Shown here piece by piece: positions 8,638 to 17,600 of a stretch of 64,000 nt of DNA. Position numbers and translations under genes: made by a program. Below the pieces are notes generated by a model. The model did no database searches, was not told the origin of the DNA, and saw only the letters and a program-made list of their open reading frames with translations. Position 1 is the first letter of the stretch. Each line of letters begins with the position of its first letter. Source of the DNA: Clostridiales bacterium (lineage in GTDB: Bacteria > Bacillota > Clostridia > Lachnospirales > Lachnospiraceae). The stretch covers positions 23,106-87,105 of the forward strand of contig JAHABX010000014.1 in assembly GCA_018376135.1 (NCBI GenBank), read 5' to 3'.

Positions 8638-9783
8638 TTACTCCAGTTTATATAGATAAGTAAGGCTTTCCTCTTCTCCGGTCAGCATCCCGTGAATATC
8701 CGCGATGATCGTTCCAAGCTCCATGGAGGACTGATACAGGTTCTTCGTTGTACAGTAGACATTCCCTTCCTGTACCGCTTTGAAATTATTCAGAAGCTGA
8801 CTCTTCGCTGTCAACTCCTCCACCGAAGACAGTTCTCCGTCGATTGCACTGTTATAAATGATATAATCCGCATCCTTCGCGCCTGCATAGAACTCTTCCA
8901 TCTGCATGCTCATGGTAGAAGAAGCCGAATCCTCATCTCCCAGATCATCAAACACATAGGAACCGCCTGCCATTTCGATCATTTTGGGAAGATAATCCGT
9001 CGTCCTGCGGACATTGGCTTCCCCGTTCGTTGTAATATAGAAGAAAGCAACTGTCTTTCCGGTCTTCTCCGCACCGCTGACCGCCTCAAAGGCAGAAGCC
9101 TCCGCTGCAAAGGCAGACTCCGCTTCCTCTTCGTGACCGGTCAGCAGACCATAGAGCTTTACCCATTCCGTTTTCCCCAATGGATGCTTCTCATAGCTGG
9201 AGTAATCCACCATCACGGGAATCCCAAACTTTTCAAGCTGCTCCTTTACCTCCGGCGTATGATAGATCATTGTGTTTTCAACTGCCAGACCGCAGTTTTT
9301 TGCAAGGATCTGCTCATAATCGGGCGCCGAATACTTCCCCGCATAGAGGATGTCTCCCTTCTCCATCGCCTCTCTGGCTGCATCCACATACCATGCCTCT
9401 GTCTTCAGACCACTGAAGCGTACAGAATCCAGCGCATCCAAAGCCACAAACATATCCATTACAGCCGATGCCACCAGATAAATGTTTTCTATGGGTCTGT
9501 GCAGCAGCACAATATCCTCATCCAGTCCCTCCGGCGCTTCCTGTCCCTTTGGCACCACCAGATAACGCGTCTCATTCGATATGGTGATCAGGGCATAATC
9601 CTCTGTATAATAATCAACCGCAAATTCTTCTGCATATTTCAGCTCCATACTGTGTTCATAGACCAGATCGGGGCTGATATCCTTGTCCCGCTCCTGAAGC
9701 CCGGTGCTTTGGGAAGCTCCGCATCCCACTGCCGCAGACATCCATATGCAGCACAACAAAATCGCCGTCAGTTTTCTTCTCAT
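8638..9783 (-). CDS. ABC substrate-binding lipoprotein (FepB/BtuF type)
   Basis: 381 aa when started at the ATG at 9783, which overlaps the upstream stop as ATGA and has GAAGGAA in front. A longer upstream start is possible but would bury the signal peptide. MRRKLTAILL leads into a lipobox (AAVGC), so the protein is lipid-anchored outside the membrane. The body has the two-lobed TroA-like helical-backbone fold: DMFVALDALDSVRFSG, YEQILAKNCGLAVEN, and a C-terminal DADYIIYNSAI region. It should deliver ligand to the permease that follows. The ligand is inferred to be a corrinoid because of the riboswitch at 12284-12450. It is only distantly similar to the first binding protein at 11160-12095. 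Confidence 0.85.
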   Translation of the reverse strand: MRRKLTAILLCCIWMSAAVGCGASQSTGLQERDKDISPDLVYEHSMELKYAEEFAVDYYTEDYALITISNETRYLVVPKGQEAPEGLDEDIVLLHRPIENIYLVASAVMDMFVALDALDSVRFSGLKTEAWYVDAAREAMEKGDILYAGKYSAPDYEQILAKNCGLAVENTMIYHTPEVKEQLEKFGIPVMVDYSSYEKHPLGKTEWVKLYGLLTGHEEEAESAFAAEASAFEAVSGAEKTGKTVAFFYITTNGEANVRRTTDYLPKMIEMAGGSYVFDDLGDEDSASSTMSMQMEEFYAGAKDADYIIYNSAIDGELSSVEELTAKSQLLNNFKAVQEGNVYCTTKNLYQSSMELGTIIADIHGMLTGEEESLTYLYKLE

Positions 9784-10331
9784 TTTCTTGAGTTCCTTCT
9801 TCTCTTTGTAATAAAAGATACCACCCAGCACAACGCCATAAGGATCAATACCATATAGACGACCTTCTGTGCTGCCGCCTGAGGCGTCTGATCCTTGGAA
9901 GTAATCGAATCTACCGCAAAGGTCAGTGTATATTCAACCTCATGGGGCGTACTCATCGCCGTCGTATCCCCGATCACTGCCATAGGCTCATCAAATACCG
10001 TGATCGGAATCTCAAAGGTGGAGTACCCTTCCTCATTGACCGGAAGATACTTCTCTTCTCCCACCTTCATATAATCATAATTGGAGCTGCTCCACTGGAT
10101 CCTTGCATAAGCTCTTCCATCCTTCACTATCAGGATCGCCGGTGAAGACACCGTGGATCTTCCGCCGCCTCCCTCCAGAGCCACATCAATGGCATACTCT
10201 CCGTCTTCCATCTCAATCAGCGCCGCCTCCGGTTTTGCGGCCTCCGCTGCCCTTCCTGATATGGGAAGCAGTACAAATACTGCAGTCAGCACCAGCAGCA
10301 TCCTGCTCCAGCCTGTCATTCTCCTCTTCAT
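9780..10331 (-). CDS. Small surface protein with NEAT-like domain and C-terminal anchor
   Basis: 183 aa from the ATG at 10331 (GGAG 9 bases upstream). A signal peptide ends near SGRAAEA; the domain runs from DGEYAIDVAL to about EVEYTLTFAVDS, and a membrane segment (VVYMVLILMALCWVVSFI) with a KRRRNSRK tail ends the protein. The order DGxY, SSPAILIVKDGRAYARIQW, then a YDYMKVG strand is reminiscent of NEAT heme-binding domains, but I see no clear YxxxY heme signature, so the call is tentative. It overlaps the next gene by ATGA. In this cobalamin-controlled operon it may capture a tetrapyrrole or iron complex at the cell surface. Confidence 0.6.
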   Translation of the reverse strand: MKRRMTGWSRMLLVLTAVFVLLPISGRAAEAAKPEAALIEMEDGEYAIDVALEGGGGRSTVSSPAILIVKDGRAYARIQWSSSNYDYMKVGEEKYLPVNEEGYSTFEIPITVFDEPMAVIGDTTAMSTPHEVEYTLTFAVDSITSKDQTPQAAAQKVVYMVLILMALCWVVSFITKRRRNSRK

Positions 10332-10358
10332 ACACAATTTCTCCGTTCATATAAATCT

Positions 10359-10382
10359 GCCCCCGCCTTTGACAGCGGGGGC
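10359..10382 (-). other. GC-rich hairpin inside the transport operon
   Basis: Perfect 8-bp stem GCCCCCGC / GCGGGGGC with an 8-base loop, between the lipoprotein stop and the NEAT-like gene. No T run follows on the minus strand, so a full terminator is unlikely. It could protect mRNA ends or attenuate expression. Confidence 0.55.
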
Positions 10383-10401
10383 TCGATTTTATCCATTCAT
10401 T

Positions 10402-10947
10402 CTATTCTGCTTTCTCCGGATTGGATACACTGACCTTATGGTCATACCAGGTTCCCTTGGTTCCGATCAGCGCCAGATCAAATTCCTCATCCAAAGCCGG
10501 TACCGGAATATCAAAGCCATGAACCTCCTCCGTAATACCGTCACTGTAGGTAACGCTGTCGATCGTAGGCTCCAGAAGCTCTGCTCCTTCCTTTTGAGCA
10601 TCCTCTGCCAGCCCCGGGAACAGATTCACAATATTCTTGGATGCCAGTGATACATGCATCACCATCCTGCCGTCCTTAACGGTCAGTGTTCCCTTCCCGT
10701 CACATGCTTCACTTACATGGAACATACTGCTGTCCGTATCGAACTCCGCCGTATAGACTCCGTCCTTCAGTGCCGGCGCCTCTTCCTCTGCCTCCTCTGA
10801 GGATGCCGTGTCAGCTGCTTCCGCACCGGAAGCCTCCTGCTGCACCGGGGCGTCCGCCGCATCGGAATCCGCTGCAGAGGAACAGCCGCTCACAAGAATA
10901 CCGGCAGACAAAACCATGCACAGGAACAAAATGATCTTATTCTTCAT
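10402..10947 (-). CDS. Surface lipoprotein of the cobalamin-riboswitch operon (function unknown)
   Basis: 181 aa from the ATG at 10947. MKNKIILFLCMVLSAG leads to a lipobox ILVSGC; an Ala/Glu-rich spacer (to about residue 70) precedes a compact domain from DGVYTAEFDTDSSMF to the C-terminus. The DGxY...GTLTVKDGRM pattern recalls the neighbouring NEAT-like protein, and similar lipoproteins are often found beside iron or corrinoid importers; I do not know a demonstrated ligand. The frame continues upstream, without a stop, into a permease fragment (10948-11172), and no good ribosome site precedes this ATG. It may therefore be translated as a fusion or by coupling. Confidence 0.65.
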   Translation of the reverse strand: MKNKIILFLCMVLSAGILVSGCSSAADSDAADAPVQQEASGAEAADTASSEEAEEEAPALKDGVYTAEFDTDSSMFHVSEACDGKGTLTVKDGRMVMHVSLASKNIVNLFPGLAEDAQKEGAELLEPTIDSVTYSDGITEEVHGFDIPVPALDEEFDLALIGTKGTWYDHKVSVSNPEKAE

Positions 10948-11172
10948 GTTCCATACGATCTGAAAATGGGGCATTGTCCATATACCCGCCTCCAGCTCTC
11001 TGCCGCCCTGCAGCAGATGGTCCTGAATGATCCCGTAGACCGCCGTAAAGGGAATATCCGTGGAGCCGACGCTGATGGTGTATATAATGGAAAATAAAAG
11101 TGCCCCGCACAAAAACAGGAAGAGGAATACTCCCCATATTCCTCTCCCTCTGTCTGATGTTATTCGAAGCAT
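10948..11172 (-). pseudogene. Truncated FecCD-type permease remnant fused in frame to the lipoprotein
   Basis: 75 codons starting at an ATG that overlaps the end of the binding-protein gene by 13 bases, as an intact permease would. The peptide contains one membrane segment, then SVGSTDIPFTAVYGI, and ends HFQIVWN. In intact relatives this region is the first helix, the G-S-x-x-I-P motif and the start of the IVxxxRxPR motif. The sequence then jumps straight into the signal peptide of the lipoprotein without a stop. It differs from the intact permease at 7618-8637 (SVNIPFQEII, MEIRFPR), so it is a remnant of a second permease and not a duplicate of that one. Confidence 0.75.
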
Positions 11173-12095
11173 TCCGGATACAGGAACTCTGCAATGGTCC
11201 TGCATGCGCTGGCGGCGCGCACGTCCTGCATAACGGATACCAGCGGGATGACCAGGATATTCTGGTTCTTCACAGCCGGAACCTCAGCCAGTGCCGGATT
11301 GCTGTTCAGGAACTCCATCTTCTCCTCTACGGTCTGTTTTCCGTAATCGTTGATGATGATCACATCCGGATTCGTCTGAACAATCGTCTCCACACTGGTA
11401 TTGAACCACCGGGAATCTGCCATGCCTCTGGTAGCATTGATGCCGCCTGCAAGCTCGATCAGCTCTGCTGCCTTATCCTCAACCTTGAAGATCTTTCCCA
11501 GGTTCTCGATATCCTGATATACGTTCTCCACCGTCTCATCCTCAACGATGGTTCCGCTGATGGTCAGACAGTTGATCCCCTTGCTTTCCAGCTGCTCATA
11601 GGTTCCCCATGCAGTATCCTTGAACGCGCTGACCTGACCGATCACCAGGTCTGCTCCGGACGCTACCGCATTCTCATGGGACTTCTCAAGCTCCGGCACA
11701 TCTCCCAGCTCATCCTGCAGCTCCTCCAGCGGCACCTCTGCCGGATTCGTCGCCACGTTCTTTGCCACAATACGGTCTGCCAGTCCCAGCATCGCCAGGT
11801 TCTCTGCAGAATACAGATTCGCGCAAAGCACCTTCTCCGGCATCTTCGTAAAGGTGACGGTTCTCTCTCCGTCCTGGATCGTGACGGTTCCGTAATCTCC
11901 TTCTGCTTCTGCGGAAGTCTCCTCCTCCGGGGCTTCCTCCTCTGTGCTTTCTTCCGTACTCTCCTCTGCGCTCTCCTCCACAGCTTCCTCCGTCTGTACA
12001 GGCGTCTCTGCGTTCTCTTCCTGTTTCTGTCCGCATGCGGTCAGAAGCATGCAGGATGCCACCAGAAGTGCCATCCACTGTTTGGTTCTTCTCAT
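11160..12095 (-). CDS. ABC substrate-binding lipoprotein, first gene of cobalamin-riboswitch operon
   Basis: 311 aa. MRRTKQWMALLVASCMLLTAC is a lipoprotein signal (lipobox LLTAC, residues about 17-21), followed by a long acidic Glu/Thr/Ser spacer to about residue 65 that should hold the domain off the membrane. The rest is a TroA-like binding fold: EKVLCANLYSAENLAMLGL, SGADLVIGQVSAF, NPDVIIINDYGKQ. It is the first gene after the cobalamin riboswitch and its terminator. Its own permease appears to be lost (fragment at 10948-11172), so it may hand substrate to the permease at 7618-8637, or be stranded. Corrinoid binding is likely from the riboswitch but not shown by any residue I can name. Confidence 0.83.
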   Translation of the reverse strand: MRRTKQWMALLVASCMLLTACGQKQEENAETPVQTEEAVEESAEESTEESTEEEAPEEETSAEAEGDYGTVTIQDGERTVTFTKMPEKVLCANLYSAENLAMLGLADRIVAKNVATNPAEVPLEELQDELGDVPELEKSHENAVASGADLVIGQVSAFKDTAWGTYEQLESKGINCLTISGTIVEDETVENVYQDIENLGKIFKVEDKAAELIELAGGINATRGMADSRWFNTSVETIVQTNPDVIIINDYGKQTVEEKMEFLNSNPALAEVPAVKNQNILVIPLVSVMQDVRAASACRTIAEFLYPECFE

Positions 12096-12133
12096 CTTTT
12101 TTTCTACTTTTTTCTTTTTGTAAAAATCAGGAT

Positions 12134-12197
12134 GCCGCAGTGCGATCCATAGCGAAGCGTTTTTTATTCACAGAACATAATTTCCTGTGAATTAAAA
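12134..12197. repeat. Dispersed repeat, copy A
   Basis: About 64 bases, starting GCCGCAGTGCGATCC and ending in an imperfect TTCACAG...CTGTGAA palindrome plus A tract. It matches 32876-32939 in the same orientation with only a few substitutions and one extra base. It lies between the riboswitch terminator and the first gene. Confidence 0.8.
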
Positions 12198-12223
12198 AGT
12201 GCGTCCGGAATTCCGGACGCACT
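12194..12223 (-). terminator. Rho-independent terminator of the cobalamin riboswitch
   Basis: A perfect 26-base palindrome (13-bp stem, half AGTGCGTCCGGAA) at 12198-12223 followed by five T on the minus strand. It lies about 60 bases after the aptamer and 100 bases before the first gene, so it is the likely expression platform switch. Confidence 0.85.
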
Positions 12224-12283
12224 GATACTGTTCGTATACAGACATGCATCTATCTTCCCATCGAAAATAACACACCCCGGAAA

Positions 12284-12450
12284 AAGGCAGGTCTCCTGGC
12301 TCCGGCTCTTCCTCCCCGCTCTCCTTCTCAGCATCATGCCAATGGATATGAGCGGTTCGTCACCGTTACAGTAGCGTGGGCTGCCGCAGATTCTCACTGC
12401 GTTCCCTTTTGATCCTGACCCTTCCGGACACTGCACCGCCTCCGAAATTA
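12284..12450 (-). promoter_or_regulatory. Cobalamin (B12) riboswitch aptamer
   Basis: Read on the minus strand, it has the ordered core elements of the B12 box class: GGTGCAG, AAAAGGGAA, a paired GCAGTGAGAATCTGC, CCACGCTACTGTAA, and the closing AGCCAGGAGACCTGCC. The order and spacing match adenosylcobalamin-type aptamers. It precedes a strong terminator hairpin and the transport operon 12095 to 6512, so high cobalamin should switch the operon off. Confidence 0.93.
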
Positions 12451-12485
12451 TCAGGAACCTGATCCCGTTTGATTTTTATGGGAGC

Positions 12486-12510
12486 ATTATAGCATACCTG
12501 TCATACAGGT
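12486..12510 (-). promoter_or_regulatory. Extended -10 promoter upstream of the cobalamin riboswitch
   Basis: On the minus strand TGCTATAAT is a full extended -10 element about 35 bases before the aptamer. Immediately upstream is a perfect inverted repeat ACCTGT-N3-ACAGGT (12496-12510) lying where the -35 would be; it may bind a regulator or just be chance. Confidence 0.6.
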
Positions 12511-12799
12511 GCAGGTTCATTTTTGCCTCATACATGCACAAAAGCTGCCAAGGAAAGCAGCTTCGCACATTGATAGAGTTATTCATATGATTTATATAGG
12601 AGATTTGGGGTATCCCTTGATGACACTTTAGCATATGGTTATTTTTTTCACAAGCCGGGCGGGGGGTTATTTTTTCAAGAAAATTTTTCTCCCTTATTTC
12701 AGGCGCTTTTCAGTGATAAATCCCTGTTCGTATCCGTTATCCCCCCTTACCGGGTGAATGCCAGATGCCCTTTTGGTATCTGCATTTCCATAAACAAAT
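12511..12799. other. Non-coding stretch, no gene recognised
   Basis: About 290 bases between the riboswitch promoter and the suf terminator. It holds a small hairpin AAGCTGC...GCAGCTT (12539-12562), a G-run (CGGGCGGGGGG near 12656), several T or A runs and a CAGAT...ATCTG stem near 12762-12783. I find no coding frame and no RNA family that I recognise. Confidence 0.5.
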
Positions 12800-12845
12800 A
12801 AGGGTATCGCTCCGCCATCTGACCTGACACTGAGTGATACCCCTT
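12800..12845 (-). terminator. Terminator after sufCB
   Basis: Stem AAGGGGTATCACTC / GAGCGATACCCTT with a long loop, followed by TATTTGTTT on the minus strand, 10 bases after the SufB-type stop codon. Confidence 0.7.
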
Positions 12846-12854
12846 ATTCTCACA

Positions 12855-13772
12855 CTATTTTAAAAATCCATTTACGATCTGTTCCTCTGCCTCCTGCTCG
12901 GTCAGTCCAAGCGTCATCAGTTTGATCAGCTGCTCTCCTGCAATCTTGCCGATGGCTGCCTCATGGATCAGGCTGGCATCCAGATGATTCGCTTCCAGAG
13001 ACGGAATTGCATTCACATGTCCCTGATCCATCAGGATCGCATCGCACTCCGTATGTCCGTAACACTCATTGTTGCCGCAGATCTTGGAGTTGAACACCTG
13101 TCTGGAGGAGCCCTTGGCAACGGAACGGGATACGACGTTTGCTGTAGAACCCGCACCATTTAAATCCACCTGGAAATTGGTCTCCGCGTACTGATCCTCA
13201 TGGGTCATGATCTTCTCTTTGATGATCAGAGTCGCTCCGTCCTTCAGCTCTGCCTTTGTATCTCTGATCGTAGAATCCACACCCTTGATCTGCGTGGTCT
13301 CCATCTCCATATAGCCATTCTCATCTATATAAAGGATCGTAGTCGGGTTCAGGATCCTTTCACCGGTTCCCTCTCCCTCTCCGTAATGCTTCTCTACGTA
13401 CTTTACTCTGGCATTTTTCCCAATGTGAAAGGTATGGATACCGTCATGCTCGGAGGTCTCAGCTCCGCCGCAATGGATACCGCAGCCCGCAACGATGGTC
13501 ACATCCGCATCCTCGCCGATGAAAAAATCGTTGTAGACCAGATCCTTCAGTCCACTCTGGCTTACGATCACCGGAATATGTACGCTCTCATTCTTCGTAC
13601 CCGGTTTAATGATGATATCGATGCCCGGTTTGTCTTCCTTGCTCACGATATCGATATTGGCAGTCGTATTCCTTCCGGAAAGTGTTCCGTTGGAACGAAT
13701 ATTATATGCGCCTTCCGGCACGCTGTGAAGGTCTGCCACCTTTTCCAGCATATGCATCTGTAACTGATCCAT
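12855..13772 (-). CDS. sufB: SufB/SufD-family Fe-S cluster scaffold (minimal SUF system)
   Basis: 305 aa from the ATG at 13772; a longer upstream frame lacks support. The protein is the beta-helical SufBD core: DLVYNDFFIGEDADVTIVAGCGIHC, the ENGYMEMETTQIKG stretch, and the C-terminal ECDAILMDQGHVNAIP...EAAIGKI motif found in SufB/SufD. At about 305 residues it is much shorter than Escherichia coli SufB (about 495), matching the SufB-like partner of the two-component SufCB system of anaerobes. It should form a complex with SufC, whose stop lies 19 bases upstream, and assemble clusters for the many Fe-S proteins in this window. No SufS, SufU or SufE gene is adjacent. Confidence 0.9.
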   Translation of the reverse strand: MDQLQMHMLEKVADLHSVPEGAYNIRSNGTLSGRNTTANIDIVSKEDKPGIDIIIKPGTKNESVHIPVIVSQSGLKDLVYNDFFIGEDADVTIVAGCGIHCGGAETSEHDGIHTFHIGKNARVKYVEKHYGEGEGTGERILNPTTILYIDENGYMEMETTQIKGVDSTIRDTKAELKDGATLIIKEKIMTHEDQYAETNFQVDLNGAGSTANVVSRSVAKGSSRQVFNSKICGNNECYGHTECDAILMDQGHVNAIPSLEANHLDASLIHEAAIGKIAGEQLIKLMTLGLTEQEAEEQIVNGFLK

Positions 13773-13791
13773 CTTCCTACATCCTCCCTCA

Positions 13792-14517
13792 CTATACAAC
13801 CTTGTTCATCAGCGTACTGCATGCCTCAGAAGAAGTCAGAAGCTCAGGCAGAACCTCTTCTCTGGTTCCCTGTGCCGTAACCTCTCCGTCAGCCAGAACA
13901 ATGATCTTATCCGCTATATTCAGAATCCGCTCCTGATGGGAGATGATGATGATCGAACCATGGATCTTCTCTCTCATTCCTTCAAATACACGAATCAGGT
14001 TATTAAAGCTCCACAGGTCGATCCCTGCTTCCGGCTCATCAAAAAGGGACAGCTTCGTCCCTCTCGCCATGGTCATGGCGATCTCGATCCTCTTCAGTTC
14101 TCCGCCGGAAAGGGAAGCATTGACTTCACGGTTGATATAATCCTTCGCGCAGAGACCAACCTCTGACAGATATTTACATGCCCGGTTCAGGGACAGCGTC
14201 TCACCATGCGCCAGATTGATCAGATCCAGTACCGTCAGCCCTTTAAAACGCACCGGCTGCTGAAATGCAAAGCTGATTCCCTTCCTCGCCCTCTCCGTGA
14301 TAGACAGATCGGTAATATCCTCCCCGTCAAGCAGAATCTTTCCAGATGTGGGCTTTATAATTCCGGCAATGACCTTTGCCAGAGTAGACTTGCCGCCGCC
14401 GTTGGGTCCGGTAATTGCCACAAAGCTGTCATCTATCTTCAAATTCACATGTTTCAGGATTCCCTTTGTCCCGGAATCTTCACTGACCTGATAACATATA
14501 TCCTGTAATTCAAGCAT
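13792..14517 (-). CDS. sufC: SufC Fe-S assembly ATPase
   Basis: 241 aa ABC-type ATPase without membrane segments. Walker A GPNGGGKST (residues about 37-45), signature SLSGGELKR and Walker B LSLFDEPEAGIDLWSF; the GIDLWS variation and the SFAFQQPVRF Q-loop are typical of SufC. It drives conformational change in the SufB-type scaffold encoded next. First gene of a two-gene operon with its own promoter at 14589-14617. Only these two components are present. Confidence 0.92.
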   Translation of the reverse strand: MLELQDICYQVSEDSGTKGILKHVNLKIDDSFVAITGPNGGGKSTLAKVIAGIIKPTSGKILLDGEDITDLSITERARKGISFAFQQPVRFKGLTVLDLINLAHGETLSLNRACKYLSEVGLCAKDYINREVNASLSGGELKRIEIAMTMARGTKLSLFDEPEAGIDLWSFNNLIRVFEGMREKIHGSIIIISHQERILNIADKIIVLADGEVTAQGTREEVLPELLTSSEACSTLMNKVV

Positions 14518-14588
14518 CTCTTGCGCCTCCTATGTAACTGTAGATTATCCGCATCATTACGATTCTATGCAGGATTTCCCATTTCTAT

Positions 14589-14617
14589 ATAATAACAGCG
14601 CGCAAAATCTTTGGCAA
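14589..14617 (-). promoter_or_regulatory. Promoter of sufCB
   Basis: TTGCCA, 17-base spacer, TATTAT on the minus strand, about 70 bases upstream of sufC. No regulator site is obvious. Confidence 0.55.
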
Positions 14618-14639
14618 GTCCTACTGTAGATATTCTCTT

Positions 14640-17600
14640 CTATTCCTCTGTTTTCTTTTCCTCACATTCCGCTTCTGCCTTCTTCTTTTTCTTCCGGCTG
14701 ACCAAAAGTCCTGTCAGAGCACCTGCAAAAATCACTGCAAAGACTGCACCCGCTATGATCATCCAGTTTTCGACCCTGTCCAGTACGACCACATAGCCTG
14801 TGCTGCCCAGACCGGTCTCCACAGCCAGATAACTGCCGATCTTCTCTGCATTCCGGATATTTCCGGCATCTTCTGTTCCTGCTGTATCCGATGTCACCAG
14901 CAGACAGTCCGCCAGATACCTGTCATCCCGCACCCGCAGAGAAACTTTCTCCGGAAGCGCTTCCTCCTGTGAAAGCTCATAGACATAAACCTTCCTGATC
15001 TGATAGTGGGAGGACTTTTTCTGACTTTCCAGTATCGCCCTGATCTGTTCCTGTTCATCCGCCGATGCTTCCCGTACTGTGAATACAGAATCCGGGTAGA
15101 AATCTCCTCCCAGCAGAACTTCCGGATGTCCGGTATCCCCACCTGCCTCAAGAGACGGAATATAGGCTCTGTAAACAGCGTGCACCGTCACATTTCTGTG
15201 GATCGCTCCCAGGTCCTTTTTCTCCCAGTATGCGTATCCTCCCTCCTTTCCCTGAAGCTTCGGATAATCCTCGGGTGAAAGTCCCTCTCCATAGGCAAAG
15301 GTCTCCTGCCAGACAATTTCTTCCCCGTCCATAAAACGCACGGTAAATTTTCTGAAATTCTCCGGCATCTCCTTTAACTCCAGCATGGAAGCATAATCCA
15401 CCGCAGACGCCTCCTGGGTTCTCGTCACACCATCCACAGCTCCGCAGCCATTATCCACAAAATAATTGCCCTCCACAGTTCCTTCTGCTTTTCCTGCAAC
15501 TGCCCCGCTGGCACTTACCCAGGCATCCATATCCATGTAGGAACAGATGTAGCAGCCGCTGATATCCTCCGCCTTTCCTGCCGCACCGCCTGCATAGCCC
15601 TCTGCATCCAGTCCGCACAGTACATAACAGTCCCTGATCACCTTTTCAGACAAGCCGGCAATGCCTCCTGCGTAACGACCGTCCTCCGATATTACGTCTC
15701 CGTAATTTTCACTGCGGACAATGATGCCGTAGGCTGCCTTGCCCACAATACCGCCTGCATAATCATTTTTTACAGACACTTCTCCTGTATTCACACAGTC
15801 AAAGACAGCCGCGATCACATGTTTTGTGATACTGTCCTTTTCATCCCCGTCCTCTTTAGTTTCCTCCGTATTCAGCAGCCATCCTGTCACCTGCTCCTGA
15901 CTGTCCTTCTGAATACTTCCTGCAATACCGCCGCCCTGGCTGTCCGAATAGATTTCTCCGTCATTGGTGCAGGAAACGATCTTTCCGTCTCCTGTTCCTT
16001 CCGAGGCAAGCTCTGACACATCCACATAAACTGTACGGTCTTCTATCCTCCCTTTCAGCTCATCCAGCCCATCAGAAACAGTTGCCCTGATGCTGTCAAA
16101 CTGATCCTTGATCCGGTCAATACGGCTGCTCACTTCGTCCCAGTCCGCATCCAGAGTGTCACCTGCAGTATCCACCCGCTCCGTGATGCCGTCACCCTGT
16201 TCCTGCAGGTCTTCTCTCATGGTATCCAGCTCATCCCCCCAGTCATCCAGCTCATCCTGAAAGGTATCGGTCAGCTCATCCATGTGCCTGCCAATGCTCT
16301 GAAAATCCTGATGCAGCTTTTCCGCTTCACCGGGAATTCCCTCCAGAGCCTCCACAATGCCCTGCAGCTGAAGCTGTACATCCTCAGCCAGTGCCTTTAA
16401 TTCCTCCATCGCCGCAGCTGCCTGGACTCCCAGCTGCCCGGATATATCTGCAGATTCTGTCACCGCTGAAAAGGACATCATCTGCATCTCTCCATCAGGA
16501 AGCGGCTCCTCCGGTTCTTCCGGCTCTTCCGGGATCTCGGGAGTCTCCGGGACTTCCGGTGCTTCCGGTTTCTCCGACTCTTCCGGCTCTTCCGGGGTCT
16601 CCGACTCTTCCGGCTCCTCTGACTCCTCCGGCGCTTCCGGTTCTTCTGACTCCTCTGCATCCGGATGATCTGCAATATAATTCTTCAGGCTGACGAGGGT
16701 CTGTTCCAGCTCTTTGATCTGTTCCTCATACTGAGCAAGCAGTTCCTCGAGCTGCTCCTTCTGTTCCCCGCCTGCTGCCTCCGCAAATGCACGAAGCTGA
16801 CCGATCAGCTCCTGCATTCTTGCAATATCCTTCTCTATCTGATCCCGGTGTGCCTGGATCTTCTGCATGCCAAAATCATACTGCATGCCGTCAATGGTTC
16901 CCTTCAGACTGTCGATCTGGCTGCTGACAGCCTCTTTACTGTTCTCCGCCATATCCTCGTAATGATCCAGATATCCTCTCAGAGAACTCTTCAGAGATTT
17001 CAGCTGACCGGACAAAAGATCCACCTGCCCGGACAGATGATCTCCAAGTGTATCTCCTGCATTTCCCAGGTCATCCAGCATATCCGCCAGATCATCCAGC
17101 TGACCGGACAGCTCCTCTGAAATATCCCGGTCATAGGATACTGCTTCATAGGGGTCAAAATACCCCACGATGCCGCCCACATCCTTTCTTCCGTAGATCA
17201 CCGCATGATTTTCACAGTAAGAGACCGCCCCGCTTTGGCGGCCCACGATGCCTCCGGCGGCATAGCCCAGATGCTCGTATCCTATGGTTCCCTCATTTAT
17301 GCAGTAGGCGATCCTTCCGGAAGAGTTTCCTGCAATACCGCCCGTCTCATTGGCACGCTCATCCGCACTGAGCCCTGCCACTGCATGAGGAATAGAAATG
17401 GTAAGCGTTCCGTCTCCGTCCATCTCCTTTTTCACCTTCTGGCTGGTATTGATATTCCCAAGGTTGGTGCAGTCCGTGACAGTCCCTTCATTGCAGCCCA
17501 CAATTCCTCCTGTGGCAAGCCTGCCATCCACAAGAGCCTCATTACCGGAGCGGGATATCGTTCCGCCCACCTCATTTTTTCCTGCAATTCCTCCTGTGGC

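Noticed and set aside
12164..12436. Possible 90-aa minus-strand protein
   Set aside because: It lies over the cobalamin riboswitch, its terminator and the dispersed repeat, so it is not coding.
12496..12510. ACCTGT-N3-ACAGGT as a definite operator
   Set aside because: A 6-bp inverted repeat is common by chance and no regulator gene is linked; noted only with the promoter.
16391..16693. Proline-rich plus-strand frame suggestive of a structural repeat protein
   Set aside because: It is the complement of the Pro/Glu linker of the surface protein; the periodicity comes from that repeat.
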